Positions 26,101 to 40,300 are shown, numbered from the stretch's first letter. The stretch: 64,000 bases of DNA from Cloeon dipterum (GCF_949628265.1 NC_088787.1:23798501-23862500), one strand, 5' to 3'. The notes: generated by a model not told the origin, from the letters alone. Translations and numbers: made by a program.

Positions 26101-29100
26101 AACGTGAAAATGCATTTGTTTCAGCTGTCAGTGGCTGGCGTCGGCGAGCTGAGCGCATGGGAATTATCTGGTCAAGAAGCGTATCTGTCGTCGCACCACA
26201 TCTTCCTGGGCTCGCCTCACACGGCTCTGCACTTGGTCGTTTGCAGTCTGGACGACCCACCCGCCACCAGGTTGCAGCAGTGCCTCTTCTGGCTCTCTTT
26301 CCTTAAAGCCAGGATTGCCACTCAAGACCCAATCAAAAATGGTGGAGCTCCCCGGTAAGCTACGACCATCATGCATTCTTTCATTAATAATGATCCAATT
26401 CCATTATTAACTTTTATTTTATAGCTAATAACATGGTATTGATAAAGTATAGATTTTAAAGGATTTATGATAATATGATACTTTGACTAAGAGACGTTAA
26501 TTTATTTATTAATTACTTATACGACTAAATATAATTTAGTTTTACAATTATTATTTTACGAACAACGCCACCTAAAATAAATATAAAGATAAAATGTAAA
26601 AAACGTATGCATGTAATTACAAAATTGTTTTAATTATTTTAACAATTTTTTCTATACTAGTCATAATGTTTAAATTAAAAAATATTTTTTTATTATTTTA
26701 CAATTAAATCAGCAACTTTGCAAAGTGTGAAAGACTCTCTGATTATATATAACAATTTTGCCCACCAGCGGTCACAATTTACGTATAAAAACGAGCTCAA
26801 CGCGCTAACCATACAAAAAAAGGTTCAGAATGCTGCACAAAAACAGCCGCCCTAATTTTCTCTCTACCTGACCCTCCGCAGATGGCCCATCAGGGTGGTG
26901 TTGGTGCTTACGCACGCGGACAGCGCGCGTTGTCCGAAGGCGCAGAGTGGCGAGTTTGTGAGCAGCGAGGCTCAGTGGCTGTTGTCGCAGCTAGAAGGGC
27001 ACGCCGCCCCCGCCCTCTGCCTTCACCCCGTACCCCTGGTAATCGATGCCCATGTGGCCGGCTCGCCCGGCCTCAGGGCGCTTAAGGCCATTCTCAACGA
27101 CACTCGGCATCAGCTGCTGCAGGTTTGAAATTGAATTTGGTAGAATTACGGTGGCATGCGCGAGTTTAAAAGTGAAATATTAATTCGAAATTAAGGGTCA
27201 TCAATTAAAAAAGTGGTGCTTGCTGGGAATGCTGTTTTTTAGCGCGGAGATACTTCCTCTCTGCATTAAAACGCAAAGCTAAATTAACTTACTAACTATT
27301 AACAACTTGAGCATGCATTTTACATCCTTTCTGTTCCTTTTTTATTTTCGTTTAATTACGCGCTGAGTTATTTTTCAGGACATTGTGTGCACGCCGCATG
27401 GAATTTGTGATAGCATTAGCAACTACTTGTTCTCACTGGTAATTTTTCCTTGTTTTTTCCCTCCTCGATCGAAACTTCAGACTGTCTTATGTTTTTCTCA
27501 TTTGAGTGTTTGCATCGTAAACTGACCGTGTGAATGTGGTTGTGGTCACGAGTTAAGATTTTTAATTCTCTCTTCCTCTCACTTTCTGTGGAGACATTTA
27601 ATCAAATGTGTTGGTGCTTTTCTGCATGTTATTCAGGCTCAGCCGCTTTCAGTCGAGTCAAAAAAATTAAATCGACCCGGCGACGGCCAGTGCACTCGAG
27701 CAGGGTCGGCAGAGTATACGCCAGTTAGTGAGTCAGACAGGGATTACGTAGATGATGAACTTGAGTTAAGTGCACGACATAAAATCTATTTGACAACAAA
27801 AACAACTGCTTCCTTTTAGTCAGTCGCTTAATAGTTGCCCACCAAATACACACATTATTACATGTGACAAGACATTGATTTCTTTTTACCATTATGTTTT
27901 ACCTAAACTATATAGATTCTTGTTTTTTAACAGTAGGTGGAAAACTACCAATCAGAGTTTTATTCTTCCAATTAGCCACTTTGTTGTACATAATCTTTTC
28001 CTTTTCGGTGTATTGTTTCCTTTCTGTGTTTATGTAACGTATTTTGATTCGTTTCCTTTGAGTGTTTTCCATTGAACATATTTTTCACACAACTCGAGAA
28101 GCTATCGGGCAACAAAGCTAATAAGCTTGGTGCGAATTGCAGTTGGTGCCTAGAACTTCAGGCCTTTTAGACGCCACGCTCAAGTGGCTACAGGGGTGGC
28201 GCAGGGCGCACAGCGGTCTGCCGGTGGCACAGTGGGCCGGTTTTATTCAACTCGTGCGTGCTAACGTCAACCCTTTGACTGGTGAAGAGCATCTTAAAGA
28301 GCTGTTACACCAGCTCTGCTACATGGGAGAAGTAAGAGCAAAATTAAATATAATTTTTATTTTGACTGCCAAAGAAGCATTTATCACATTTTGTTCCCGA
28401 TAGACTAAAAATTTCATGAATTTTCGGATTTTGTGTTGCTGAGTGTTGCGGTTGCACCATTTTGTTTGTCCATATTTCTTCAAACTGTTATATAATTAAA
28501 AAGGAAACTCCAGCACTTATTACCAATTTTGAAAGTGATTTTAATGATTTTTCATTTTAAATAAACTATAAGAACGTCATATAAGTTGCAAAAAGTCAAT
28601 TTTTAATCGTAAAATAGAATATAAATTTAAAGTTTTTGTCGCAACTTTACTTTTAATTTCTATTAGAACTCATTGATGACTGCAGAAGGAATTAAGTATA
28701 TTTTTTTATTTTAAGCAGTAGATCAATGAAATTTAATTTTTTTTAACATTTTATATGTTGCAAATAATTTTGTTGTAGGTTTCATTAAATTTTAAGATCA
28801 CAAATTTTGATTTCTTTAGGCTTTGTGGTTGAGAGAATCGGGCCTGGTATTCCTGTGTGTGCGGTGGCTTGGCAATGAACTTCTGGGCCAATTGCTGTCG
28901 CCCGAATTCATGGCAGCCGCAAGGGTTACTGGTTGTTACACCCCTTTAGACTTCAACTCGGCCTTCCCGCAACCCGCCGACCCTAACCTGGTGCTCCATG
29001 TGCTTGAGGCGCTCGACTGTTGCGTCCAGGTAAGCAACGGAGACTTAAACTCTCGCAATAGGTCTAAAATCTGTATAAATTTTGTTTTTGATGAATTTTA

Positions 29101-31521
29101 AATCAAATTAGAATCATGGATCCTCGCTGTGTAAATTTTAAATTTGATTAAAAACTAATAATGATTCGAGGTTATGATAAACCTGATTGAAATTAAATTA
29201 ATTATAAAAGACTTTGTGAAATATGAGCTCAAGTATCTCATTCATGATTCATGATGACTTAAACAACGCAAACAATTTCAGTGTGACAATGATGGTGAAA
29301 TTGAGTATGAATTCCCGTGCCTCAACTTCATGGAGACGATCGATGGGCTATGGGATCCAGCGGATCCCAGGTATGTGGACGGCGTATACTGCGGTCACCG
29401 GTTTCGCGCACCAGCCGGAACCTCGCCCTACCTTCTTGCCAGCATCTTCCCCCGCATCCAGGTGCAACTGCGCAGGGCCACCCAAGGCGCTGGTGACCCT
29501 GACATGGACCTCTATCAGTGGCTGCACGGCTCAAAACTATGTTCAGGCCTGCTGGAGAGCTTGGTAACCCTGGAGCGGGGCGGCCACGTCGAGATCAAGG
29601 TCAGAGGACCGTCCCACATGAAGAGCAACTGCTTCTACTTCCTCGAAGAGATCCTCGTGTTGTTTGAACAGGTCTGTACGAGTAATTGGTAGATATTTTA
29701 ATTGATATTTACCACATTCACAGACCACTTGAATTTTCCTTCTTAACAATGCAATTAATAATCTGGTAACCCTTTTTGATCGTTTTGCCTCTTTTGAGAT
29801 GGGTGACCCCCTAGTAGCGAAAAACTCGGGAAAACTCCGTGTCCCAATAATATCATGAACATAAAACATGGGCGCACGGGCCTCATTTGAGGAAGCCCAC
29901 TTTCCAGAAAACTGCCACCGCACCAGGATTATTTATTGAAATGCTAGACATTCGTCCCCTGAAATTAATTCGCGCGCAAGCTGGAAAGGTGCAAACCAGC
30001 AAGTTAGCGGATCGGATAGCATTCGCAACCCTCCCAAATCCGAAAGGAAACATAATTGCAATGCTAGAGAATTAAATGTAGGCTCAAATCAGCCCGCACT
30101 CGTTCCCCCAAACATCGCATTAATCACATTGGAAGTGTACACTTCAACAGTGCGAGCCAATGGCTTGGTATATTTTATTTTGTTTATGGTTGTGTTTATT
30201 TATTTCTTAAAAATTAAAATAACAATTTTATGATACCCTGATGATTTCGTTTCAGGTAATGATTTCGGTGAGCCCGGGACTAAACCTGGAGCACCGCGTG
30301 ATCAGTGCGTCCCAATTGAAGTTACACGCGGTCAGGCCGGCCAATTGGACGTCAGAGGCCGTGCTGGAGGCAGCGCTCGACTCGGACAACGCGCCTCTGC
30401 AAGCGCAGCTGCGCAACGCGGCCACTAACGCGCAGGAGATTCTGCTGGACGTACTGGCGTTCGGGGCCTCGCAAGTGATGTCGTCGCTGGTGCTGGGTAC
30501 TGACCTGCCCATCGCCTTCCTGGGGCTCAGCGCCCGCCAGGCCCTGAGCAGAGCGCTTGACCCGCAGGACGCCATGGGTCGCGACTGGTGCCTGCTCTCC
30601 GTCAAGCTCGGCCTCGGAGAGCGTCTGGCCGCTTTCGAGGGCGCCTCTGCCTCTACTAGTCCCACCCTCAAGTTGCTCGATGAGTGGGGTAGAGACAAGG
30701 GAGCCACCATAGGTGAGGACAATTACTTTTTTGCCTTTTTTTGGTATTGATTTTATTATAAATTCATTTAAGCTGATAAGGACTAGGAAAATAAAGCTAA
30801 TAAGAATAAATCATAAAAAAATGCCAGTTATAAACACTCAGAGCTCCAAAATTGTTGGATGAGTATTCTTGATCGGGAAAACTACGACATTTATTGTCAA
30901 CACTATGTTGTTTTCAAATCCCTAAAGCTTTTTGGTAATTGCGTATATATAGGTAAACAAATATCTCCAATATTTTTAATTCCATGAAAAACATTTTACA
31001 GGCATTCAACCACTAGATAAAACTAGATCCAAAATTTGAACTATAATTTTTCCAGGATGGTAAAAAAGGGGCAAACTTTTTCTAAAAAGGCTTTTTACCT
31101 TATATAATATTTTATTTTTTGAAAAATTCACGTCATCATTTGACAGCTACGAGGATCATGAATAACCAAATTGTAAAATCCAATTAGATTCTCCTTTTAG
31201 TCCACATGCCATGAAAAATTTTCTATTCCATCCAATTTCATTATTCCTTAATAGATTTTATTTTTTTAAAATTAACTGCAGATTTTACTTTCTTGAATAT
31301 GAGCATGCTAAAAAATTGTTCTTATTTTGAAGACATTTTCTGTACCTTTAGGTGTGCTGATCAAAAAGCTAAAGGAGTTGGGCCGAGAAGACGTGTCCCA
31401 GCACCTTCTGAGGTTGGCCCCTCTGTACAGGGTGCTGCCGTCCGATGAGAGCTGGTCGGACGAAATCGACTCCAATCCAGACGAAATCCTGGACACGAGC
31501 AGCTCAAATTTGTCCCGGTGA
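15632..31521 (+). CDS. DAPK1: Death-associated protein kinase (DAPK1 orthologue)
   Basis: Exons: 15632-15690, 15983-16183, 16939-17080, 17308-17507, 17568-17720, 17783-17906, 18272-18694, 22266-22520, 23506-23604, 23665-23865, 24618-24772, 25022-25142, 25369-25540, 25881-26002, 26125-26354, 26882-27122, 27379-27438, 28143-28331, 28820-29029, 29282-29671, 30256-30712, 31352-31521. Every phase fits, giving about 1457 residues (human DAPK1: 1430). Ca2+/calmodulin-regulated Ser/Thr kinase of cell death, autophagy and cytoskeleton control. The kinase domain spans residues 12-271: GNGQSA loop, Lys41, HLDLKPEN (Asp132), DFG (153-155) and GTPEFLAPE. A CaM-binding-like helix follows (about 290-312, HWKTLYHVISASRYLQ). 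Then come an acidic, Ser-rich linker, about seven ankyrin repeats (495-711), a ROC P-loop GHSGVGKTT (736-744) with THAD, a COR region, a death domain (about 1338-1425) and a SSSNLSR tail. The basic loop after Lys41 is shortened (RRRRKGAGDE). One intron (24773-25021) has a GC donor. Confidence 0.93.
17160..17192. repeat. (ATT)n microsatellite in a DAPK intron
   Basis: About 11 uninterrupted ATT units between kinase exons. Confidence 0.95.
18695..22265. other. Long DAPK intron between linker exon and ankyrin exons
   Basis: A 3.57 kb intron dividing the kinase half from the ankyrin/ROC-COR half. It holds a TATAAAA at 20026-20032 in a moderately GC-rich patch and the GC-rich block with a start exon at 20.76-21.02 kb. 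No other coding exon was seen. Confidence 0.6.
20757..21022 (+). promoter_or_regulatory. Candidate internal promoter and alternative first exon of DAPK
   Basis: A GC- and CpG-rich block inside the long intron ends with CCCAAG-ATG-G (purine at -3, G at +4), a 12-codon open frame (MVELASDVLSQQ, 20987-21022) and a GT donor at 21023. It joins in phase 0 to the exon at 22266, which the kinase exon ending at 18694 also joins in phase 0. The predicted product lacks the kinase and CaM-binding parts but keeps ankyrin, ROC-COR and death domains. It could also be a 36-bp internal exon using the AAG before the ATG as acceptor. Confidence 0.5.
29770..30020 (-). mobile_element. Degenerate SINE copy in a DAPK intron
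   Basis: On the plus strand the ordered blocks CTAGTAGCG, AACATGGGCGCAC, GCTAGACATTCGTCCC and GCTGGAAAGGTGCAAACCAG occur here and again at 63.28-63.46 kb. The element is therefore antisense to DAPK. It lies wholly inside the intron 29672-30255. Confidence 0.7.
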
Positions 31522-31883
31522 CCGGCAGGTTGAATCATCTGAATTTGACTCGATACTTACAACAGATCTAATAATCTAAACTTGGCAAAGGAAGCGTTTC
31601 CTCTCAGCGTACAGAGGAGCCGCAGGAATTTTGCTGCGACAAGGGTTGAGGGTTGGCTGAAAAGCGAAAGTGGAGTGGAATCCACTGGGGATTGCATTGA
31701 GGAAAGCAAAAAGCACACTTGAGAAATAATATTCCATCCAAAAGGAGTCTTGTTTTGGCTGCTTGAGATGTACTCTCTCCTGACTTTTGCGGTGTGTGCA
31801 TTCGATATTTTTGGCGAATGCGGCGATGTTGAGATTTGATAAAACACACAATGAAACTGTCCTTCTGTGATGCTTTGCGTGTC

Positions 31884-31889
31884 AATAAA
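31884..31889 (+). terminator. Candidate DAPK poly(A) signal
   Basis: First canonical AATAAA after the stop codon (about 360 bp downstream). Another AATAAA-containing stretch follows near 31957. Confidence 0.45.
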
Positions 31890-32024
31890 CTATTCAAATT
31901 ATTGGTTTTTGCTTTTGGAAAAGAAAAGTGAGCCTCTGTCAATTGAGATATTGTTAAATAAACGCCTAAAATTTTATCTTTGCAGCGCAGGGAATCGTAA
32001 ACTCGCGATGATCTCAACTCACAA

Positions 32025-32044
32025 ACACACACACACACACACAC
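32025..32044. repeat. (AC)n microsatellite
   Basis: About ten AC units. Confidence 0.9.
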
Positions 32045-35000
32045 TTTAAGGAGCTTTTATTCGTAAACATTAAGACAGCTCAAGTATTGTACTGATTTCG
32101 CATCGAGTCTTTTGAAATGTCCAAATTTCATCAAGTATGCATAAAAAACGTGCATTAAAGCTGAGTGTTTTATAATGTATTCAGAGCGCGCGCGTACACA
32201 CACGTAATAAACAAACCTGCATAATATGTTCAGAAACTCGTTGATGGCGAGCATTAAAAAAGGTGAACTTTGCATAAAATATGATTTGCTCTCGTTGTTC
32301 ACAATATAGACAAGCTGCGAGTGTGCGCAGAGTTGGAAATGGAATTTGTGCTCTCTTTGTCTCGTCATAAACAACACACGTGTTATGCGCTTTTGATGTG
32401 AAAATGTTTTTTGAAACCTAATCCATTATTCATGTACGGGGGCAAACACCAGACTAACGCTCGCGTTTTGTTCTCAATGTCAAGTGCTGCCGAATCATAT
32501 TCCCAATATTGCAGGCCTATCAGAGCGTTTGTACAGCTTTCCTAATTCTACACTACTCACTCTTTTGTATGTACAACGTTTCATTTCGCGATATTTGAAT
32601 GTGCTAACTTGTATAACATTGGTGTGAGCGGACATATTGAGGTTTGTTACACACAAAAGAGAAAAATACAATGAGGCTTAAATCTATGTACTTGAGATAT
32701 TGACGATTTATACATTTTTATTGTTATTGTTGCTGCACGAATGCTTCGCACAAATAAAATACGAATATATGAATAAGCACATACGTAAGTTTCGCTTAAT
32801 ACAACCTTTTAATGCAAATTTTATCAAAAAAAGGCTAAAGCCGACATCATTGCGTATATTACACTGATTGTTTCTCTCGCATGGGCTTCATTAAATTTAC
32901 GCAACATTGCAATGTACCAATGCTATTTCAGCAAGCATAAAATACATTTCCGCTGTAAATATGTGGAATATTGCACAATAAATATTGCGTTTCTTTTATT
33001 ATTGGTTTTCTATCAATTTTACCTCTTTTATTCCACTATATATTGCGAGAATTTATTTTATACTTCTTGAAATAGCATAGGTACATTACAACATTTAATA
33101 GGAAAAATATTTTCAGGCAATAGGTACTGTCCTAAAATATCCAGAAGTCTATCTTTGGTTCAATTAGAGATGTTAATTTCACATATTATTGATCTGTCTT
33201 GTTTTGCGGTTCTGAAACCCGCTAATAGAATAGAGGAAGAAGCAAATTTTTCTCAGTGTGCCTAATCTTCTGAAGCTCTGTAATACAACTCAGAATTTCC
33301 TAAGAAAACGCCGCTTCTTGTTGCGGTGGTCCTTGAGCACAAAGTACACGCGTGTGGCTCACATCTCACATCTGTTATCCCGCTCATAGGAAAAGGGTTT
33401 TATTCTCATTACAAGCCTCCAGCGGAGCTCAAGGGTTGGAGTCGTAAATCTCGACGAGTGCATACGCATCTGGGAGGAGATAGCGGTTCATCTGCAGCCG
33501 CGTAGCTCTTCTCATTTGGTTCGCGGCGGCACACACTTATCGCCGCTGTATTTTCTCATTACGCCGCTATCTAAATAAAATTATTGCGCGCTTGTGTGTC
33601 TGGCTACTATTGCCCTTAGCACCCCTCGCATGCCGTGGGGGTGCGTCGGGGAGATATAATTATACCGCTAGCGCACACATCCATCCTCGCGCGGAAGCTG
33701 AGGGGTAAAGATGTAAAGGTAAGTGGCGCGGAAAGCTGCTGGAAAAATGGCATTTCGGATGACTTCGTTAAATATTTACAATGCATGCATGAATAGGGAA
33801 ATCACACTTCAGTTGTTGCGCCTTGAAATTGTAACCTTTATTGCTGAGTTTCCCTTTTTGCTGCTTCAAATGAAAGACACGAAAAAGATTCAAAATAACT
33901 CGCAATTTTCTCCTCTCATCTAATTAAATATAAATAAAAAGATAAATTGGCTACTTTTCGCCCTGATTATTAGAGTTGGAAGGTAATATTGCTGAGAGAA
34001 AAAAAGCTATTTTATTTTTTTAGCTAAATTACCAGGAGAAAGAGGTGGAGCGAATAGTCATTCCATTTCACTGAGCCAGCTTTTTTCTTCACAGAAAGAA
34101 GCTGTGTGTCGCTACTAATTCCATATATTAGCAAAACTGTAATAAAATCATTCCTTTTTCTTTGCTTAATCCTAGAGCATATTTTCACTTTTCACATTTA
34201 AAAAGTATGCATATATTTTGAATGTCGTCTCTGTTATACTTGTATATTCCATCTTATTTTAAAGATTATAAAAAAGGAAAAAGTTTCCAACTTCTCATCG
34301 TTCTTTATGAGGCACATGCCGACGTATATTTAACTTTTGTATCACTTCTATATTTCCTGCTTATCTTTCATGGCCATTGTGGCTAGCGCATTTTTCCACT
34401 AAAGAGAATATGCTTAGCATGCATGAATTATATAAAATACATTAACATATAAATTATTCGTACAACATAATGCATACAACAGGAGCCACCACGTTGGGTA
34501 AAAATATAGTTAAGCTTAGAAGAAAACAGAAAAAATATGCTGCCAAGAGTAATTTCGCTAAAATGTATACTTCATAATCGGCCTGAACCAAAACACCTCT
34601 GAGAAGTTCTGCTATTTGTCGAGCCAAGATCGATTTGTGGACTAAGGCGAAGGTATAAATTACCCAGTCTGACGGCAAGCACTGCCTTTTGAGGTTTTAA
34701 ATTGGCTGACTGAGGGAGCGCGGTCACAGCTTGAATTTAATGAAAGCAACAACAAACAGAGAGCAGGAGCAAAAGGCACCCCTTTCGCATTCTTGGTGCG
34801 CAAATGGCTGGCCGGGGTGCGAATTCCGGCCCAGCCTCCTGGCTTGTGAGCGCTATACTTTTCGATTTGTGCGCCCGCGAATAAATCTGCCAGACGCAGA
34901 GTGTGAAAATGTAGAGACGCACCCAGCAGATAAGGGGACGCGGACACAGCCGCCGGTCCTTTTTTCAGATTGCAACTGACCGCAACGAAACGAGCACATC

Positions 35001-37039
35001 CCTGTCCTCGTGTGTGCACACCCTAAACTAAAAATAAAATATAGAAAATGGGAAGGAGAAAACGTGATAACTATACCAAATATTCTGCTGGAGTTGGAAA
35101 TAGAAACCAATGCGTAGTCCGTGTTCATGAAAAAAAATTAAAGAGATAAATCTTTTTGCCTTAAATAAATCTCTAATAGAGATTTGTTTTCAATGTCGAA
35201 TGACGCAATGCTCGTGAATATATCTATTAAAATTGTTGGAGGAGATTTTCTTATAAAGCATTTAATAATTTCACCCCCATTTAAATTCCTTGTTGAAATT
35301 TAATGAGATAGAATAATTTAAAAAAGCTAAAAATTATATATTTCATCTATAATTACTAATGGGATCGTATTACCGTTATTTCGCTTGACTTAAGAACAAT
35401 AAAAGATGTTAGAATAAGCTAACAAAATCATTAAATCACATAGAGTAATTTTTTCCAACCGTGAAGGACCAGGCCTTTGTTAGGGTTGTTTGTTTGCTCT
35501 CCCTTTGCTGTAGCACATTTAAATTTTTCCTCTATAGAAAATAAATGAAAAATGAAAATTCATAGGCGTACAACATTAAAATTATTAAAGTGTGCAGCCT
35601 TAAGGTGTCTGAAATTTTCAACACTTCGGACAGTTTGCGTTGTCATGAGCTACGCACTAGTAGAGTAATGATGAACTGTTAAGTGAGCCAAACACGTCGA
35701 TATTTTACTCACAATATCAACGGTTAATATATGATGTATTTTTTAATAAAACCATAATGGAAACAAGCGATTTTTAATTAATTGATTTGAAAAATTATGA
35801 AATACTTAACTAAAAAAAGCATTTCATCAATGATTAAAACAATTTAAATCTATTTGAGTTTAGCTAAATAATTAGTAATGAATCGTTTTTTATAAAGTAT
35901 ATATTCGCGAACGTTAAAATTCCAGCCAATTCAGACGAATTATCGGCTCATGCTCGGTCAGCTGCTAATCGCAGCTATTTTATAACAAAAAGACTTTGGT
36001 AACGCGAAAAATTTATTGAATTCGTATGCAATCAATGAATCAAAGAAATCAAATTCTTCAAATGACTTTCTTGCACTGCAGAAAACATGTTTAAAAGTCA
36101 GCGGTTTGTTTCGTATATCTCTTGTGTATTCGCTGCACTATCTAAGGAAGGATGAATGGTGGCTCCTCTTATCATAGCTTATGCGGGCTGGCTGTTAAAA
36201 CTGTTTTGCTTAGTGCAGCACTGCATTGAAAGTCGAGTGTTTGCTTTTTATTAGCGCGTCAGAAGGGAGTGTGTGTTTTGTGTTTTCAGCACGTGAGTTT
36301 TAAAAGGGAAAGCTTGTTAGCATAAATCTTTTTCTGTTTCCACTTACCTTCTCCCTGCTGACGGAGCTGATGATTGAAAACAAAATAAATCAGCATAGTA
36401 TCGGCCGTATCGGGGTATAACTATTAATTTTGTATGCAAAACTCTCATTTATCTATTTACTTATTTTTGCTACATTGGCTACTAGCAAGAATAATATAAA
36501 CAAGTATATTTAATGAATTTTATGTTTATAAGCCGTATCACGATGACTCGCGTCACTTTAAAAAAAATACATTCCGTGTAAGCTAAAAGCTATTGGTATT
36601 TGAATGTTCAGTTGGTATGCAAAATTTAGGGGCTTCATATCAATTCAGACAATTATGTATCAAAAGGTAAAATAAAGGTGCATTAGACTTGCATCAAATA
36701 TTGTTTTTCATTTTATCACATATGATCGCATTGATTGTTTAATCAGAAATCCTATTTGTCACTTTTAAAAAGAAAGATGTAATCAACAGATTGTATCCAA
36801 GAGATATGAAGTGAGAAACGATATACTTAAATAATTGTCGATGACACATGCTTGACTTTTAAGTATCAATTTTTAGATTACAAAATAATGTGACTGCGTG
36901 AAATGAACTTGATAATAATATAACTGCATTTAATTTGAAACTCCAAGATCAAACTCCACTTGATTATGAGAGAGACAAAAAACTGGTATAAAAGTATTAC
37001 ATTAAAATTTTGATTAATCTTTAGTAAAAAGTAGTTCGG

Positions 37040-37330
37040 GGATCAAATACTGGATGCCCAATGTCTGAGATGGCGCAGAAGGTGGTTAGTTAAGTGACGC
37101 GAAATGTTCAAAAAGCTCAACGGGTTGGGAGGCGCACCGGCGCCGACTCGCCACTGGTTTTTGCACCTTTCCAGCGGCTTTAGGGACAAATTTCTGGCGT
37201 TTTAGTAAGAGACTTCAGTGCGGGGAGGCGAAAAGATGGCCAAATTGGGATTAAGCTCCTCTGCAGCCACTCGGACTCCATGTTCTATATATATATGTTA
37301 TCCACTCGGCGGTGTTAGTGAGCCCACGCA
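37040..37330 (+). mobile_element. SINE-like repeat copy (non-5S head)
   Basis: Plus-strand copy of the 14.0 kb element, sharing TGCCCAATGTCTGAGATGGC, AGCTCAACGGGTTGGGAGGC, TTTGCACCTTTCCAGC, GCGGGGAGGCGAAAAGATG and TTATCCACTCGGCGGTGTTA. TGGCGCAGAAGG resembles a Pol III A box and GTTCAAAAAGC, about 45 bp later, a B box. The head may therefore come from a tRNA, but I could not match a specific one. Confidence 0.75.
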
Positions 37331-40300
37331 ATGTACTGACAATGAACAGTTTAAAAAAAACACCACCATTTTTTATCGAGCGCCTGATTAAAATACAATT
37401 TCTCGATCTTAAAATGCTTAAACAATATTCTTAATACTTTCATACGTCACTAATAACATTTATTTTGTTCATTCTACCGGTTCCATAGTCTTACACAAAA
37501 ATTTAAACTCGCGTAATACAACATTGGTTAAGTAATGAATTAATTAATTTTGTGAATGTTCTCAAATTATTGATTAATTTTGTTTTTCAGAACCACCAGA
37601 AATTTTTAAAAATACTTGGAGTGCCTATTTCTGTTCTTGATGAACAAATTAAGAATTATATGTTTTGCTCTTTTAAGCACAGTCCAGTTTTTAATGAAAG
37701 CAAGTCGTTTACAGCTGACAGCATACGTGGTGCGAGCGACAGACATTAAACGCACAAAAGAGGGCCATGAATGGTTGTGGCGTGGCGTTTGGTCGCACCC
37801 CAGCAACTCGCAAAGCATGGCTGAGCGCACAAATCATTATCAGATTTGTCCGATTTTTATGCTAATATTTGTCGGCGTGCGCGCGGGCGTAAACATGGCG
37901 GATGCCGCCGCGGCAGATGAGCTTTTTAATCAATCACACATGCACACACTCGACCGATCGAATTATTATTTCTCACCCGACGCATATTTGTCAATCAAAA
38001 ACGGAACGTGTATGCTGATGGTTTATCGCTAATTTTTCCGTCCCTCGTCGCGCCTATTTCCATACCAACGCGCGTAATCAAACAAAGCTGAATGTTTTTA
38101 TTCTTTGTTTCTCTGGCACACAAACTCGTGTTTAATTATCTTTTGTGCGCGTGTTCATTTTTGCGTTGTAATCCTACCGTGCGAAACCGCGGACGGAGCG
38201 CGAAATGCCTCTGCTCTCGTGACGTGCGATTACATCGATTCAAATTGACAACGAATTAATTTAGCGGGCTTTATCATTCATCTGCTAATTTTGTGATGTC
38301 AGCGATTGTTTAAAAACACATTTAGTGAAATTTTTATTCATGCTATCGATTTTGCATTAGCTACTTTCATGCACGAGGAACAACTTTAAGCACTTATTGT
38401 TAGCAAGATGCGTTAGCAACTCCGTTAATTGCTCTTGACTCTTGTAACCGCTTGTAACGTTCCATCCCAACTAACATTAAAAAAAATGTTTAAAACAGAT
38501 CCTATCCCAAGATTGAATCTTTTTCTTAATACATACACTAACTGGTATAAAAATTACGCATTGATGGACCAATAAACTGTCAGACAATTCCGAGTGTTTA
38601 TATATTTATAGTGCTTCACAGGTTAAATGTTTTTGGGCTATGAAAGATGTTTTAGATGATATCATTTGTGCCTGTCTGAAATATAACATACTTTTCTGTT
38701 CAAACTCTGAAATCAACAAGGATGAAGTCTTTTTATTCATATTCCTACCAAGAATAGAACCAACGTCGAGAGGAAATTAATTGTTTCTCAAGATTTTAAG
38801 TATTTATCTAGAGATGCAAAATTCTATACGGAAAAAAATAGTATCAAGAACACCATCTAGTCATCGGCAAAAATTACACATTTTTTTTGGCAGAAGATTA
38901 TGTGTCCTTCCCATCAAAGCTCTATTCATCTTGCGGCCGTAAAAGACAACTGAGGGTGCATAAAAAATTATTACTCCCGCTCTGTAATGTAATGAGGATG
39001 AGCACCGTATCCATTGTTGCTTGCAGAAAAGCGCTGTCTACGCAGCGGAATGCAATATTGCAGTGCACGATATTGTTCTTCCAGGACTGCTCGAAATAAT
39101 ATTGATCAGTAGCAATAAAAATAACTACGCGGAGCCATCTGCGCGAAAATATGAAATTCCTGCTCTCTCATCGTAATAATAATAAAAAACGTCCGTTTAG
39201 TAATTTCGCGCAGCAGCCGCTACGCTATACAGAGTCTGGCTTGATCTTCCGAGCAAGAAATACTTTTGAATATTATCCCCCGAGGATGTTTGACAATGCC
39301 GCGGCACATGATTGCACACGCGTTTCGGGGGGCGTAGTAATTCCACCCCAATTCATTCGGCTTTATTGCGTAAAAAAGCAGTGAACTAGAGGGTGCATCT
39401 TTTTTATTCACCCTCGTCTGCATTCTCTCCTCTCTCTGCGTCGAGTGCACATGACGCGTGCTTTTTATATATTGTGAAATATGGCATGAATTGCAGCATG
39501 AAGCCGAGAGCGCACTTCATTTAAGATGCAAGCGACTGCTAAATATTTGATGTACTTTGATTCTCCGCTAGATTAAGAGGCAAATGACGCGTGAAAATAA
39601 GCTCTAGCGAACGCAGAGAGTTCAGCAAAGTCATTATTGTTGCTAATTAAATATTGTGTTATTTGTTTTGATGCAGTGAATTTTTATCTGCGTTTTGGTC
39701 ACAACTGCACGTTGAATTGATTTCTGTACTTTTTAGTCTCGGTGCTTTCCTGTTGTAATTAGAACCTTGTTGTAAAATGCAAAATTCACGAGTCGTGACA
39801 AATAATATACCTCATTCGTATCGCCCTGCAATAAAAAGTTCGTTCCCTTCAAGGAAAAAAGTTTACAATCTTTTTAAATTATCAGCATGCGGGTGAAATT
39901 ATTTCCAGAAAACAAAATCGAGGAACTTTTTCTTCAGTTCGCACACCAATAGCAAAATGTTGTTGAAAGTCGAAACATACAAACTGTCAAATTGTGGCAA
40001 AATGTATCGCACAAGAAACGTTTTTCTTAACCAACTGACCATAATGAGGAACCAAAAGTGAGTCTAAATCTCGAAAAAAATGTCTTCAATCAAACTCTCT
40101 TAATTCTTCATTATATGCTTAGCAATAATTTTACTGCAAAATGGCCTGAGTTCACTAGAATTGAGTATAGTTTGGCAACTTCGAGAGGGGAGGGGGGGCG
40201 TAATGGTCTTATTATTAATTGGACTAATCCAATATTTATAATGCGTTGCTGCTGCATGGTTCTGCAATCTCATTATATTTCGGTGGGGTCGCAGGATTAC

